A stretch of DNA of 64,000 nt from Leptofilum sp041748655 (lineage in GTDB: Bacteria > Chloroflexota > Anaerolineae > Promineifilales > Promineifilaceae): positions 43,366 through 107,365 of the forward strand of contig JBGTCV010000089.1 in assembly GCA_041748655.1 (NCBI GenBank). The letters run 5' to 3'. Below the pieces are notes generated by a model. That model saw only the letters and a list, made by a program, of their open reading frames with translations. It ran no database searches and was not told the origin of the DNA. This document shows positions 42,046 to 50,520 of the stretch, piece by piece. How positions within the stretch are numbered: the stretch's first letter is position 1; every line of letters begins with the position of its first letter. A program made the position numbers and the translations under genes.

Positions 42046-42699
42046 ATGAGTGAAAATTCCCCAACAATTTCTGTGGCCATTGTGGCCAATGATCCGCTGG
42101 CGCGGGCTGGATTGGCCATGCTGTTGAGGAATGACCCTGCCTGCGACATCATAGCCCAGATGAGTCTGGCAGATTGGCTGGCCGATCTACAAGAATGGCC
42201 ACTGTTGGCATCTGAGCCACAGGTGGATGGCGTGGTTTGGGATGTGGGTTGGGCGCTGCCCATAACGCTGCCAGAGGAAGAGCCATTTCCCCTGCCTGTG
42301 GTGGCATTACTGCCGGATGAAACGGCCGTTCCCCATCTCTGGTCACTCGGCATTCGGGCCATGCTGCGGCGGGACGCCCCAGCGGTGGCCATTGTAGCGG
42401 CTTTACAGGCGGCGCTGCACGGCGTGGCGGCGCTGGAACCGGAATTTGTTACGGCCGTCTTGCCCGCCACCAACCTGCCAGCCGAAACGCTGCCCGACTT
42501 CACCGAACTCACCCCTCGTGAAAGCGAAGTGCTCTATCTGCTGGCCGAAGGCTTAACCAACAAGACGATTGCCCACCAACTGGAAATCAGCGACCACACC
42601 GTGAAGTTTCACGTCAACGCCATTCTGGGCAAGCTCAACGCCCAAAGCCGCACCGAAGCGGTGGTGCAGGCGACGCGGTTGGGGCTTTTGTTGTTGTAA
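42046..42699 (+). CDS. LuxR/NarL-type response regulator with shortened receiver
   Basis: A 217-residue protein: an N-terminal receiver-like domain (about 1-125) and a C-terminal LuxR HTH (about 150-215: LTPRESEVLYLLAEGLTNKTIAHQLEISDHTVKFHVNAILGKL). In the receiver an acidic residue (NDP) follows beta-1 and a candidate phospho-Asp lies in GVVWDVGW, but the conserved Lys of beta-5 is replaced (IRAMLRRD), so phosphorylation may be lost. No sensor kinase is adjacent; the MFS gene is divergent. The ATG at 42046 is preferred to a GTG at 42028. TACAAT at 41999-42004 could be a -10. Confidence 0.8.
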   Translation: MSENSPTISVAIVANDPLARAGLAMLLRNDPACDIIAQMSLADWLADLQEWPLLASEPQVDGVVWDVGWALPITLPEEEPFPLPVVALLPDETAVPHLWSLGIRAMLRRDAPAVAIVAALQAALHGVAALEPEFVTAVLPATNLPAETLPDFTELTPRESEVLYLLAEGLTNKTIAHQLEISDHTVKFHVNAILGKLNAQSRTEAVVQATRLGLLLL

Positions 42700-42866
42700 T
42701 CGAAGACCTGGGGCTGAAGCCCCAGGCTAAAACATTGCCCCACCTACCCATTCTTCCAGGTATCCCACTCCCGAAATGGCTGATTCCGACTTTACTGTTT
42801 CCCCCTAAACTGCTAACCATCACAAACCATAGGCGCGGATTCTTTCCGCGAAAAAAAGGAGAAAAC

Positions 42867-43763
42867 ATGAGCAACGTATTGACTGAACTTTCGGCGGCAT
42901 TGGCAACGGCCGTTTCCCAGGCAGACAGCGGCATCGTGCGCATTGAAGGGCGGCGGCGCCTCGGCGCAACCGGCATCGTTTGGGGAGCCGATGGCCTGAT
43001 CATCACCGCCAACCACGTGGTAACGCGGGATGAAAGTCTCAAAATTGGCCTGCCAGACGGCAGCAGCGTTAATACCAGCCTGATCGGGCGCGACCCGTCC
43101 ACCGACCTGGCCGTCCTCAAAGCAGAGGCCAGCGGCCTGACGCCGCTTACCGAAAGCAACAAGCAACATTTGGGTGTGGGGAATCTGGTGCTGGCGCTGG
43201 GGCGGCCTGGGCATACCGTCCAGGCGACCCTAGGCGTCGTCTCTGCGCTGGGCGACGGCTGGCGCACCCGCCTGGGTGGCCAGATCGACCGCTATTTGCA
43301 AACCGACGTGGTGATGTACCCCGGCTTCTCTGGTGGCCCGCTGGTGGATGCCGCCGGGCAGCTCATCGGGCTGAACACCTCAGCCTTGGGGCGCGGCGTC
43401 AGCCTGACCATCCCCACCGCCACCCTGGCCCGCGTGGCTGACGCCTTGCAGGCGCACGGGCGGGTACAGCGGGGCTACCTGGGCGTCAGTACCCAGCGGG
43501 TCCATTTGCCTGATGATGTGAAAGCAGAATTGGGTCAAAAACGGGGTTTGCTGATCGTCTCTGTAGAGAACGACAGTCCAGCGTCTAAAGCTGGCCTCAC
43601 CCTCGGCGACACGCTGGTGTCGTTCAACAACAGCCCGGTACAGTCGCATGACGATCTGCTGGCACTGCTGGCGGGGGATGTGGTGGGAACGGCCGTTTCC
43701 GCCCAATTCGTTCGCGGCGGCAAAGTACACACTGCTGAAATTACGGTTGTCGTACGGCCGTAA
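42867..43763 (+). CDS. HtrA/DegP-type S1C serine protease with PDZ domain, no signal peptide
   Basis: A 298-residue trypsin-like protease of the S1C family. The catalytic His is in IITANHVV, the Asp in DPSTDLAVL and the Ser in YPGFSGGPLVDAAG. One C-terminal PDZ domain follows (about 205-298: LLIVSVENDSPASKAGLTLGDTLVSFNNSPV). The triad looks intact. Unlike most HtrA proteins it has neither signal peptide nor membrane anchor at the ATG chosen at 42867 (AAAGGAG seven bases before); an upstream frame from 42735 adds a hydrophobic but atypical N-terminus. It may be cytoplasmic quality control or be exported atypically. Confidence 0.87.
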   Translation: MSNVLTELSAALATAVSQADSGIVRIEGRRRLGATGIVWGADGLIITANHVVTRDESLKIGLPDGSSVNTSLIGRDPSTDLAVLKAEASGLTPLTESNKQHLGVGNLVLALGRPGHTVQATLGVVSALGDGWRTRLGGQIDRYLQTDVVMYPGFSGGPLVDAAGQLIGLNTSALGRGVSLTIPTATLARVADALQAHGRVQRGYLGVSTQRVHLPDDVKAELGQKRGLLIVSVENDSPASKAGLTLGDTLVSFNNSPVQSHDDLLALLAGDVVGTAVSAQFVRGGKVHTAEITVVVRP

Positions 43764-43764
43764 A

Positions 43765-43823
43765 CAGTAATCAGTGGTCAGTAATCAGTAACTGCCTCAC
43801 TGACCACTGATTACCGATTACTG
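43765..43823. repeat. Inverted repeat of CAGTAATCAGTGGTCAGTAATCAGT words
   Basis: Tandem CAGTAATCAGT words (43765-43790) are answered by ACTGACCACTGATTACCGATTACTG. It lies between convergent genes. A longer direct-word relative is at 57163-57254. Confidence 0.75.
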
Positions 43824-43827
43824 AACA

Positions 43828-44481
43828 CTAAAACCACCGTCCCCCCGCAAAGCGCTGCTCCTGCCACGGATCCGCCTCATTGTGGTAGCCCGCATTTTCC
43901 CAGAAGCCCAGCTGATCATCCGCCCGAAACTCCAGGCCGCGCAGCCATTTGCCCCCCTTCCACAAGTAGGCCGATTTGGCCTCGCTGCGGTCGGCAAACG
44001 CGCCGATGACGCCGCGCAGGGGCCAGCCATGCTCCAACGTCAGCGGTTGGCCGTCGAAATGGGTTGCCAGCAAAAAGTTATCCTGCATCACCAGTTCGAG
44101 AGGAGTGTTGGTGGTGTATCCTCCATCACAATGCTGAATCACATATTTGGCCTCTGGCTTGAGCTTGATAAACTCTTCATCAACCAACGTTTTCAGCGAG
44201 ACGCCTTCCCAATGGGTATCAAACTTCGACCAGCGAGTGACGCAGTGAATGTCCATCGTCCGACTGGTGCGAGGCAGCTTGTTGAATGCTTCCCAATCCC
44301 ACACCACTTCCTCTTCTAGCTGACCAAACAGACGCAAATCCCAGGTGGCCAAATCAGTACGCGGCATGGGGCCATAATGCAGCACCGGGAACTTTTGCGT
44401 CAGCGACTGCCCCGGTGGCAGCCGATTCATCCCCTTCACCTGCGCTTCTTCTTCGCGTCGTCCAAAAACTTTATTAAACAT
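43828..44481 (-). CDS. Sulfite-oxidase-like molybdopterin-dependent oxidoreductase
   Basis: A 217-residue protein of the sulfite oxidase/YuiH-like fold: FPVLHYGPMP start, TWDLRLFGQLEEEVVWDW, the molybdenum-coordinating Cys in MDIHCVTRWSKFD, KYVIQHCDGGYTTN, the HGWPLRGVIG motif and KSAYLWKGGKWLRGLEF. It lacks heme and dimerisation domains and has no Tat or Sec signal, so it resembles the small cytoplasmic-looking members of the family whose substrate is unsettled. It would need the cofactor whose synthesis begins with MoaA (17564-18589). AAGGAG precedes the ATG. Confidence 0.88.
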   Translation of the reverse strand: MFNKVFGRREEEAQVKGMNRLPPGQSLTQKFPVLHYGPMPRTDLATWDLRLFGQLEEEVVWDWEAFNKLPRTSRTMDIHCVTRWSKFDTHWEGVSLKTLVDEEFIKLKPEAKYVIQHCDGGYTTNTPLELVMQDNFLLATHFDGQPLTLEHGWPLRGVIGAFADRSEAKSAYLWKGGKWLRGLEFRADDQLGFWENAGYHNEADPWQEQRFAGGRWF

Positions 44482-44549
44482 TCGGGTCTCCTTGTAATCA
44501 TTTCCCCGGAAACTTATTGGGGTTTAAGAAAATAACCCGGTAAGTGACG

Positions 44550-44699
44550 TGTCATTCTGAGCGTAGTCTTCGGAGCGAAGAATCCCGCAAGGAGCACATG
44601 GCAGGTGCTTTGGCAGAACCAAAGTTTCCCTGGTTATCAAGCGGGCGGGATGCTTCGGAGAATGCTTCGGCAGCCTCAGCACAGGCACTCAGCATGACA
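44550..44699. mobile_element. 150-bp palindromic element with imperfect terminal inverted repeats (MITE/REP-like)
   Basis: TGTCATTCTGAG (44550-44561) and CTCAGCATGACA (44688-44699) are 12-bp terminal inverted repeats with one mismatch. The inside carries GAAGAATCCCGC, GGGATGCTTCGGAGAATGCTTCGG and TCAGCACAGGCACTCAGC words. The element lacks coding capacity and lies in a 565-base gene-free region (44482-45046) with a possible promoter and another hairpin. Its origin as a miniature transposable element is inference. Confidence 0.55.
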
Positions 44700-44832
44700 A
44701 GTTTATTACCCAAATTAATTTTTAATCCAAAAAGGTTTCCGGGGAAATCTTTGGTTTGCAAGTTTGAGTATAGCAAATAGAGTCAGTATACAAAGCGGTT
44801 CTTACCTGCATCTTACCGTGGCGTAAGCATTT

Positions 44833-44841
44833 TGTTAGAAT
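44833..44841 (+). promoter_or_regulatory. Extended -10 promoter-like element
   Basis: TGTTAGAAT (44833-44841) with TTACCG (44814-44819) 16 bases upstream. It is the best promoter candidate for the MFS-sucA genes, leaving a leader of about 200 bases that includes a 17-bp inverted repeat. Confidence 0.4.
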
Positions 44842-44950
44842 GTGTGGGCTGAGATTCACAACGCTGTAAGATTTCAACTTTTGCACACGAAAATAAAAGC
44901 TATGTGCACATCAAAGGTTAATTAGACAATATCGGAAACAAGAATTGCTC

Positions 44951-45019
44951 CACAGATTAACGCAGATTTCGCAGATTTTTGCCTTGGATTTACAAAGTTT
45001 TTATCTGCGTTAATCTGTG
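44951..45019. repeat. 17-bp perfect inverted repeat, ACAGATTAACGCAGAT family
   Basis: CACAGATTAACGCAGAT (44951-44967) and ATCTGCGTTAATCTGTG (45003-45019) pair perfectly around a 35-base loop, just upstream of the MFS Shine-Dalgarno. Confidence 0.9.
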
Positions 45020-45046
45020 CCCTACTTTAGAAGAGGAGTCTTGCCT

Positions 45047-46234
45047 ATGGCCACCAGCCAGGCAGCAGTTTTGCGCGAACGGCCGTTCCTGGCCGTCTCC
45101 CTTACCCATTTTTTTGTCGATGTGCTGAACAACGGCCGTAACCTGCTGGTGGCCCTGCTCGCCGTCAGTTTAGGGCTCACCAACGCCCAGGTAGGCATCG
45201 CCCTGCTGCTGTACAACGTGGGCAACGCCCTGTCGCAGCCGCTGTTTGGCTGGCTGGCCGACCGTATCGGGGCGCGGCTGCTGGTGATTGGCGGGCTGGG
45301 CTGGATGATTATCTTTTATACCATTGCCTCGCTGGCCGGGGAGTGGCCCGCGCTGATTGCCCTGACGGTCGCCAGCATCGGATCCGGTGCGTTTCACCCC
45401 ACCGGCACCATGGTCGCCAGCCGCACCAGCGTCACCTACCGCAGCCGTCTGACCGCCCTCTTTTTTACGGCGGGGCAGCTGGGGCTGTTTATGGGGCCGG
45501 TGCTGGCCGGGATTTTGCTGGAGGCATACGGCCGTCCCGGCTACATCCTCTTGCCCATTTTGGCGCTGACCGCTTTTGGCAGCAGCTGGCGCTGGCTGGT
45601 CGATCTACCCCGCCCACCCAAACTGGAAACGAAGGTGATGGCCGTGGTAAAAACGGCCGTTGCCCGCCCACCCCACTTTTGGCGGCGCGTCACCGTCCTA
45701 TCGCTCATCATTTTGGCCAGCAGCACCGCCAGCATCGCCATCATCACCTTCACCCCCATCCTGTTCACCGCGCAAGGGTACGAACCAACGCTCATCGGCT
45801 GGCTGTCTGGGCTGATTATGATGGGATCGGCCGTGGGCGGGCTGGTGGGCGGCACGCTGGGCGACCGCATTCCCGGCAAATGGGTTATCCTGTTGGGGCT
45901 ATTCGGCTCCATCCTGCCTATCTACTTTTTTGTGCCCACCAGCGTCCCCTTTCAGGCCCTCTTTTTGCTGCTGGCCGGGTTCTTTGGCGGCATGCCCCAC
46001 ACCATTTTGGTGATCATGGTACAATCGTTATTACCGAAACAACAAGCGATGGCGTCTGGGTTAGCGCTGGGATTTATGTTTTTTAGCGGAGCCGTAGGCA
46101 GCTACTTTGTCGGTCTGATTGCCGACAGCATCGGCCTGGCCACCACCCTGCAAGGGTTGGCGCTGCTTCCCCTGATCGTCATTTTTATCGCCGTCTGGCT
46201 CCCTGGCCAGGTGCAAAAACAGGTAAATTTATGA
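45047..46234 (+). CDS. MFS transporter, fosmidomycin-resistance (Fsr)-like
   Basis: About 395 residues with twelve hydrophobic segments. Early motifs LTHFFVDVLNNGRNLLVALLAVSLG and QPLFGWLADRIGARLLVIGG match the Fsr-like branch of MFS exporters, and SIGSGAFHPTGTMVASR is typical of that branch. Substrate is unknown. The ATG at 45047 follows GAGGAG; the longer frame from a GTG at 45017 is unlikely. The stop overlaps the sucA start (ATGA), so the transporter and 2-oxoglutarate dehydrogenase are translationally coupled, an odd pairing that could point to a dicarboxylate or related metabolite but does not prove it. Confidence 0.87.
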   Translation: MATSQAAVLRERPFLAVSLTHFFVDVLNNGRNLLVALLAVSLGLTNAQVGIALLLYNVGNALSQPLFGWLADRIGARLLVIGGLGWMIIFYTIASLAGEWPALIALTVASIGSGAFHPTGTMVASRTSVTYRSRLTALFFTAGQLGLFMGPVLAGILLEAYGRPGYILLPILALTAFGSSWRWLVDLPRPPKLETKVMAVVKTAVARPPHFWRRVTVLSLIILASSTASIAIITFTPILFTAQGYEPTLIGWLSGLIMMGSAVGGLVGGTLGDRIPGKWVILLGLFGSILPIYFFVPTSVPFQALFLLLAGFFGGMPHTILVIMVQSLLPKQQAMASGLALGFMFFSGAVGSYFVGLIADSIGLATTLQGLALLPLIVIFIAVWLPGQVQKQVNL

Positions 46235-49083
46235 ATATCTGGCAGCAGTTCCACGGGCCAAACGCTGGCTACATTCTGGAACTATACGAAAAATATCAAC
46301 AAGACCCTAACGCGGTGGATGCGGCGACGCGGGCGCAGTTTGAGAAGTGGCCCCCTCCGGCTGAGATTGAGCAAAATGGGCATGGGGTTAGGGAAACGGC
46401 TCCTTCGGCAAGCTCAGGAGAGGCTCCCACCACCCCCACATACCAACCCGAAAAAATCCAGGGCGTCGTCAATCTGGCCCAAAGCATCCGCAAATTTGGC
46501 CACATGGGCAGCAAAATCGACCCGCTCGGTCTGTTCAACCCGCCCGGCGATCCTGACCTCGATTTAGACACCCACGACCTCAGCGAAGCTGATTTGCAAG
46601 CGCTGCCCGCCAGCCTCATCGGCGGCCCGGCAGCGGCCAACAAAGCGAATGCCAAAGAAGCAATCGACGCCCTGCGGCAGATTTACTCCGCCAGCATCGG
46701 CTTTGACTATGCTCATGTGCGCGTGCCGGAAGAGCGCCAATGGCTGCAAGAGATGGTGGAAACGCGCCGCTTCCGCCCGCCGCAAACCCTCATCGACAAC
46801 CACGCTCTGCTCAGCCGTCTCACCGAAATCGAGACGTTTGAGCTGTTTTTGCACCGTATCTTCCCCGGCAAGACCCGCTTTTCCATTGAAGGGCTGGACA
46901 TGATGGTGCCGATTTTGGACGAAATCATCGGCGGCGCGGCTGAGGATAAAGTATTCAACGTGCTCATCGGCATGGCCCACCGGGGTCGGTTAAACGTGCT
47001 GGCCCATATTTTGGAACGGCCGTATGAAGAAATCCTCACCCAGTTCAAAGACCCCGCCCAGCACAACCGGTACGAAGGGCGCAACTATCGCGGCTGGACC
47101 GGCGACGTGAAGTACCATGCCGGAGCGCACCGCGAAGTCGATTTTGAAGCCGACGACATCGTCGATCTGGTGATCAAAATGGCCCCCAACCCCAGCCATC
47201 TGGAGCATGTCAATCCCGTAGTGGTGGGCATGGCGCGGGCGGCTGGCACATTGGTCAACGAGCCAGGCAAGCCGCAGTTTAACCATTCCATCACCCTGCC
47301 CATCCTCATTCACGGCGACGCCGCTTTTTCCGGTCAGGGAATTGTGGCGGAGACGCTGAACATGCACCGGCTGCGCGGCTACCGTGTCGGCGGCACCATT
47401 CACATCATCGCCAATAACCAGGTCGGTTTCACGACAAATTACTGGTCTACCCGCAGCACCCGCTACGCCAGCGATCTGGCCAAAGGGTTTAAAATCCCCA
47501 TCGTTCATGTCAATGCCGACGACCCGGAAGCATGTATCGAGGTGGCCCGGCTGGCCATCGCCTACCGCCAGAAGTTCCAGGAAGATTTTCTGATCGATCT
47601 GGTGGGCTACCGGCGGTACGGACACAACGAAGGGGACGAACCCCGCTTCACCCAGCCGCGCATGTACCGGGCAGTGGACGCCTTGCCCACGGTGCGCCAA
47701 AAGTGGGCCAACTCGCTGGTCGAGCGGGGCGAAATGGCTGAGGCCGAACCACAAAAGCTGATTGACGAAAAGATGGGGCATCTGCAAAAAATCTATGAGT
47801 CGTTGAAACCAGACGAGGTGGCAGACAAGCTGGAACCACAGGCAGAGCTGCCGCCAAAAGGAGCGGCGAAAAAGGTACCAACGGCCGTTTCCGCCCAAAC
47901 CCTCCGCGACCTCAACCAATCCCTGCTGGAAACCCCGGCTGATTTCAACGTCAACGCCAAGCTGGCTCGCGCCATGAAAAAGCGGCACACCACCCTGGAC
48001 GAACCAGGCGAGCGCAGCATCGATTGGGCCACGGCTGAAGATTTGGCCCTGGCCTCCATCCTGGCCGACGGCACCCCCATCCGCCTGACCGGGGAAGACG
48101 TGGAGCGGGGCACCTTTAGCCACCGTCATGCGCTGTTACGGGATGGGGAAGACGGCCGTATCTACATTCCCCTGCAAAACATTCCCCAGGCCCAAGCCGC
48201 TTTTGAAGTGCGCAACAGCCCTCTTTCTGAAAATGCGGCGATTGGCTTTGAGTACGGCTACAACATCGAAGCACCGGAGCGGCTGGTGATCTGGGAGGCG
48301 CAGTACGGCGACTTCATCAACACCGCCCAGGCGATTATTGACCAGTACCTGGTTAGTGGCTACGCGAAGTGGGAGCAGACGCCGTCGCTGGTGCTGCTGC
48401 TGCCTCACGGCTACGAAGGCCAGGGGCCGGATCACTCGTCGGCCCGGCTGGAGCGCTTTTTACAGCTGGCGGCCAAAACCAACATGCGCATCGCCTACCC
48501 CACCACCGCCGCGCAATATTTCCACCTGCTGCGGCGGCAGGCAGCCCTGCTGCAAACCGATCCGCTGCCGCTGATTGTGCTGACGCCCAAAAGCCTGCTG
48601 CGCCACCCACTCTCTGCCTCCACCCCAGCCGAGCTGGCCGAGCAAAGCTGGCAAGCGGTGCTAGACGACCCTAAAACAACCGATGACAACGCAGCCGAAG
48701 TGCGCCGCCTGGTGCTGTGCAGCGGCAAGGTATATGTCGATCTGGTTGAAGTGCAGGCGGAACAGGCCGATTTCGGCGTGGCCCTGGCCCGCGTAGAGCA
48801 GCTGTACAGCTTCCCCGAAACGGAAATTGAAGCGGTGCTGACGCGCTACCCCAACATCGAAGAAGTTATCTGGCTGCAAGAAGAACCGGCCAACATGGGG
48901 GCCTGGGAGTTTATGCGCTGGCGGCTGGAAGAGCTGATTGATGGCCGCTGGCCTTTACGCTATATCGGCCGTCCCCGCCGCGCCAGCCCCGCCGAAGGCT
49001 CCAGCGCCTGGCACCGGCGGAATCAGAAGGCGATTACGGAGTTTGCCTTTCAATTTGAGAAGGCAGTGAAAAGTAAAAAGTGA
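46231..49083 (+). CDS. sucA: 2-oxoglutarate dehydrogenase E1 component
   Basis: A 950-residue thiamine-diphosphate-dependent E1: NIWQQFHGPNAGYILELYEKYQQDP start, FSIEGLDMMVPILDEII, the GMAHRGRLNVLAHI stretch, PSHLEHVNPVVVGMARA, GDAAFSGQGIVAETLNM, NNQVGFTT, YRRYGHNEGDEP and, in the second half, HGYEGQGPDHSSARLERFLQL. It decarboxylates 2-oxoglutarate and passes the succinyl group to SucB. It lies between an MFS gene (4-base overlap) and sucB. The N-terminal linker includes a SASSGEAP stretch coded by a TTCGGCAAGCTCAGGA word common in repeats. No E3 (lpd) gene is in the window. Confidence 0.96.
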   Translation: MNIWQQFHGPNAGYILELYEKYQQDPNAVDAATRAQFEKWPPPAEIEQNGHGVRETAPSASSGEAPTTPTYQPEKIQGVVNLAQSIRKFGHMGSKIDPLGLFNPPGDPDLDLDTHDLSEADLQALPASLIGGPAAANKANAKEAIDALRQIYSASIGFDYAHVRVPEERQWLQEMVETRRFRPPQTLIDNHALLSRLTEIETFELFLHRIFPGKTRFSIEGLDMMVPILDEIIGGAAEDKVFNVLIGMAHRGRLNVLAHILERPYEEILTQFKDPAQHNRYEGRNYRGWTGDVKYHAGAHREVDFEADDIVDLVIKMAPNPSHLEHVNPVVVGMARAAGTLVNEPGKPQFNHSITLPILIHGDAAFSGQGIVAETLNMHRLRGYRVGGTIHIIANNQVGFTTNYWSTRSTRYASDLAKGFKIPIVHVNADDPEACIEVARLAIAYRQKFQEDFLIDLVGYRRYGHNEGDEPRFTQPRMYRAVDALPTVRQKWANSLVERGEMAEAEPQKLIDEKMGHLQKIYESLKPDEVADKLEPQAELPPKGAAKKVPTAVSAQTLRDLNQSLLETPADFNVNAKLARAMKKRHTTLDEPGERSIDWATAEDLALASILADGTPIRLTGEDVERGTFSHRHALLRDGEDGRIYIPLQNIPQAQAAFEVRNSPLSENAAIGFEYGYNIEAPERLVIWEAQYGDFINTAQAIIDQYLVSGYAKWEQTPSLVLLLPHGYEGQGPDHSSARLERFLQLAAKTNMRIAYPTTAAQYFHLLRRQAALLQTDPLPLIVLTPKSLLRHPLSASTPAELAEQSWQAVLDDPKTTDDNAAEVRRLVLCSGKVYVDLVEVQAEQADFGVALARVEQLYSFPETEIEAVLTRYPNIEEVIWLQEEPANMGAWEFMRWRLEELIDGRWPLRYIGRPRRASPAEGSSAWHRRNQKAITEFAFQFEKAVKSKK

Positions 49084-49097
49084 GAAGTGAAAAGTAG

Positions 49098-49160
49098 GGG
49101 CGAGGCAGGTGGATGATGCGTTTGCCAACCAAAACGATCTTTTCTCCACCTGCCTCGCCC
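49098..49160. repeat. 16-bp perfect inverted repeat between sucA and sucB
   Basis: GGGCGAGGCAGGTGGA (49098-49113) and TCCACCTGCCTCGCCC (49145-49160) pair perfectly around a 31-base loop. It may modulate the sucA:sucB ratio or be a dispersed repeat; tandem AAGTGAAAAGT words precede it (49066-49096). Confidence 0.85.
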
Positions 49161-49183
49161 TTATGCTCAAAAACGAGGAAACA

Positions 49184-50479
49184 ATGAGTATCGAAATTAA
49201 AGTACCAGAAATGGGCGAATCGGTTGTGGATGCGACCGTGGGCGAATGGCTCAAGCAGGAAGGAGACAGCGTCAGCCTGGGTGATGTGCTGGTGGAGCTG
49301 GAAACCGACAAGGTAGATGTGGAAGTCGGCGCGGAATCATCTGGCGTGCTGACAAAAATTGCCGTGCAGTCGGGCGATGATGTAAAGGTGGGGGATGTGC
49401 TGGGCTTTATTGACCCCAACGGCAGCGCCGCGCCCACTGATGAATCAGCTGCTGATCCATCAGCTGCTGATAAATCAGCTACGGAGAACGGTCAACCAAA
49501 GCAAGAAGCAGAAGAAGCAGCGACCCCGGCAAAAGAAGAAAAAGAAACGGCCGAAAAAACCGCTAGCGAAAAAATCACCCCCGTCGCCCAGCGCATGGCC
49601 AGCGAAAAAGGGGTCGATGTGGCGAAGGTCAAAGGCAGCGGCCCCGGCGGCAAGGTGACGAAGAACGACGTTGCCGCCCTGCTGCAATCAGCCAAACCCG
49701 TGTCTAAAGAAGCGAAACCGGCCGAAACGCAAACCCGCAAGCCAGCCGCGCCGCCCGCCACTTCCGGCAGTGCGCGCGACCCCCGCGAAGAACGGGTACG
49801 CCTGTCCCGCCGCCGCCGCACCATCGCCACCCGCCTGGTCGAAGCGCAGCAAACGGCCGCACTGCTCACCACCTTCAACGAAATCGACATGAGTGCCGTG
49901 ATGGAACTTCGTAAGCGGCGGCAGGAAGCGTTTGTGCAGCGGCACGGTGTCAAAGTCGGCTTCACCTCCTTCTTCGTCAAGGCGACGATTGGGGCGCTGA
50001 AAGCGTTCCCCCGCCTCAATGCCGAGATTGAAGAAAACGAGATGATCCTTAAAAATTATTACGACATCGGCATTGCCGTGGGGGCGGAAGAAGGGTTGGT
50101 GGTGCCCGTGTTGCGAGACGCCGACCGGATGAGCTTTGCCGAAATCGAGCAGCAAACGAAGGCGTTTGCCCAAAAATCGCAGGATGGTTCGCTGACGTTG
50201 GAGGATTTGCGCGGCGGCACGTTTACCATCACCAACGGTGGCGTTTTTGGCTCCATGCTCAGCACGCCGATTCTGAATCCGCCGCAGGTGGGCATTTTGG
50301 GGCTGCACAACATCGTGGAGCGCCCGGTGGCTATTGACGGCGAGGTGGCGATCCGGCCCATCATGTACGTGGCGCTGACCTACGACCACCGCATTGTCGA
50401 TGGCCGTGAGGCGGTGCAGTTCCTGGTGCGGCTGAAAGAATTGATTGAAGATCCGGAGAATTTGCTGCTGGAAGGGTAG
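49184..50479 (+). CDS. sucB: Dihydrolipoyl succinyltransferase, E2 component
   Basis: A 431-residue E2 protein: one N-terminal lipoyl domain (lipoyl Lys in ELETDKVDVEV, about residue 43), an Ala/Glu/Lys-rich linker with a threefold SAAD-type repeat, a peripheral-subunit-binding domain (ITPVAQRMASEKGVDVAKVKGSG) and the catalytic domain ending in TYDHRIVDGREAVQFL (HxxxDG). It transfers succinyl from SucA to CoA. The ATG at 49184 follows CGAGGAAAC; a longer frame from 49109 would begin inside the inverted repeat. Exact ACGGCCGT copies are absent, though related CGGCCG words occur. Confidence 0.95.
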   Translation: MSIEIKVPEMGESVVDATVGEWLKQEGDSVSLGDVLVELETDKVDVEVGAESSGVLTKIAVQSGDDVKVGDVLGFIDPNGSAAPTDESAADPSAADKSATENGQPKQEAEEAATPAKEEKETAEKTASEKITPVAQRMASEKGVDVAKVKGSGPGGKVTKNDVAALLQSAKPVSKEAKPAETQTRKPAAPPATSGSARDPREERVRLSRRRRTIATRLVEAQQTAALLTTFNEIDMSAVMELRKRRQEAFVQRHGVKVGFTSFFVKATIGALKAFPRLNAEIEENEMILKNYYDIGIAVGAEEGLVVPVLRDADRMSFAEIEQQTKAFAQKSQDGSLTLEDLRGGTFTITNGGVFGSMLSTPILNPPQVGILGLHNIVERPVAIDGEVAIRPIMYVALTYDHRIVDGREAVQFLVRLKELIEDPENLLLEG

Positions 50480-50481
50480 TG

Positions 50482-50516
50482 AAGATTGGTCCATTCTGCG
50501 AGAATGGACCAATCTT
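50482..50516. terminator. Bidirectional hairpin, GATTGGTCCA family
   Basis: AAGATTGGTCCATTCT and AGAATGGACCAATCTT form a perfect 16-bp stem with a 3-base loop. It lies exactly between the convergent sucB and SLC13 genes (stops 50479 and 50521), so it could end transcripts from both sides. Siblings lie at 53946-53978 and 55393-55425. Confidence 0.7.
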
Positions 50517-50520
50517 GCTA

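Noticed and set aside
46990..48129. 379-codon minus-strand frame
   Set aside because: Antisense to sucA; no motif or ribosome site.
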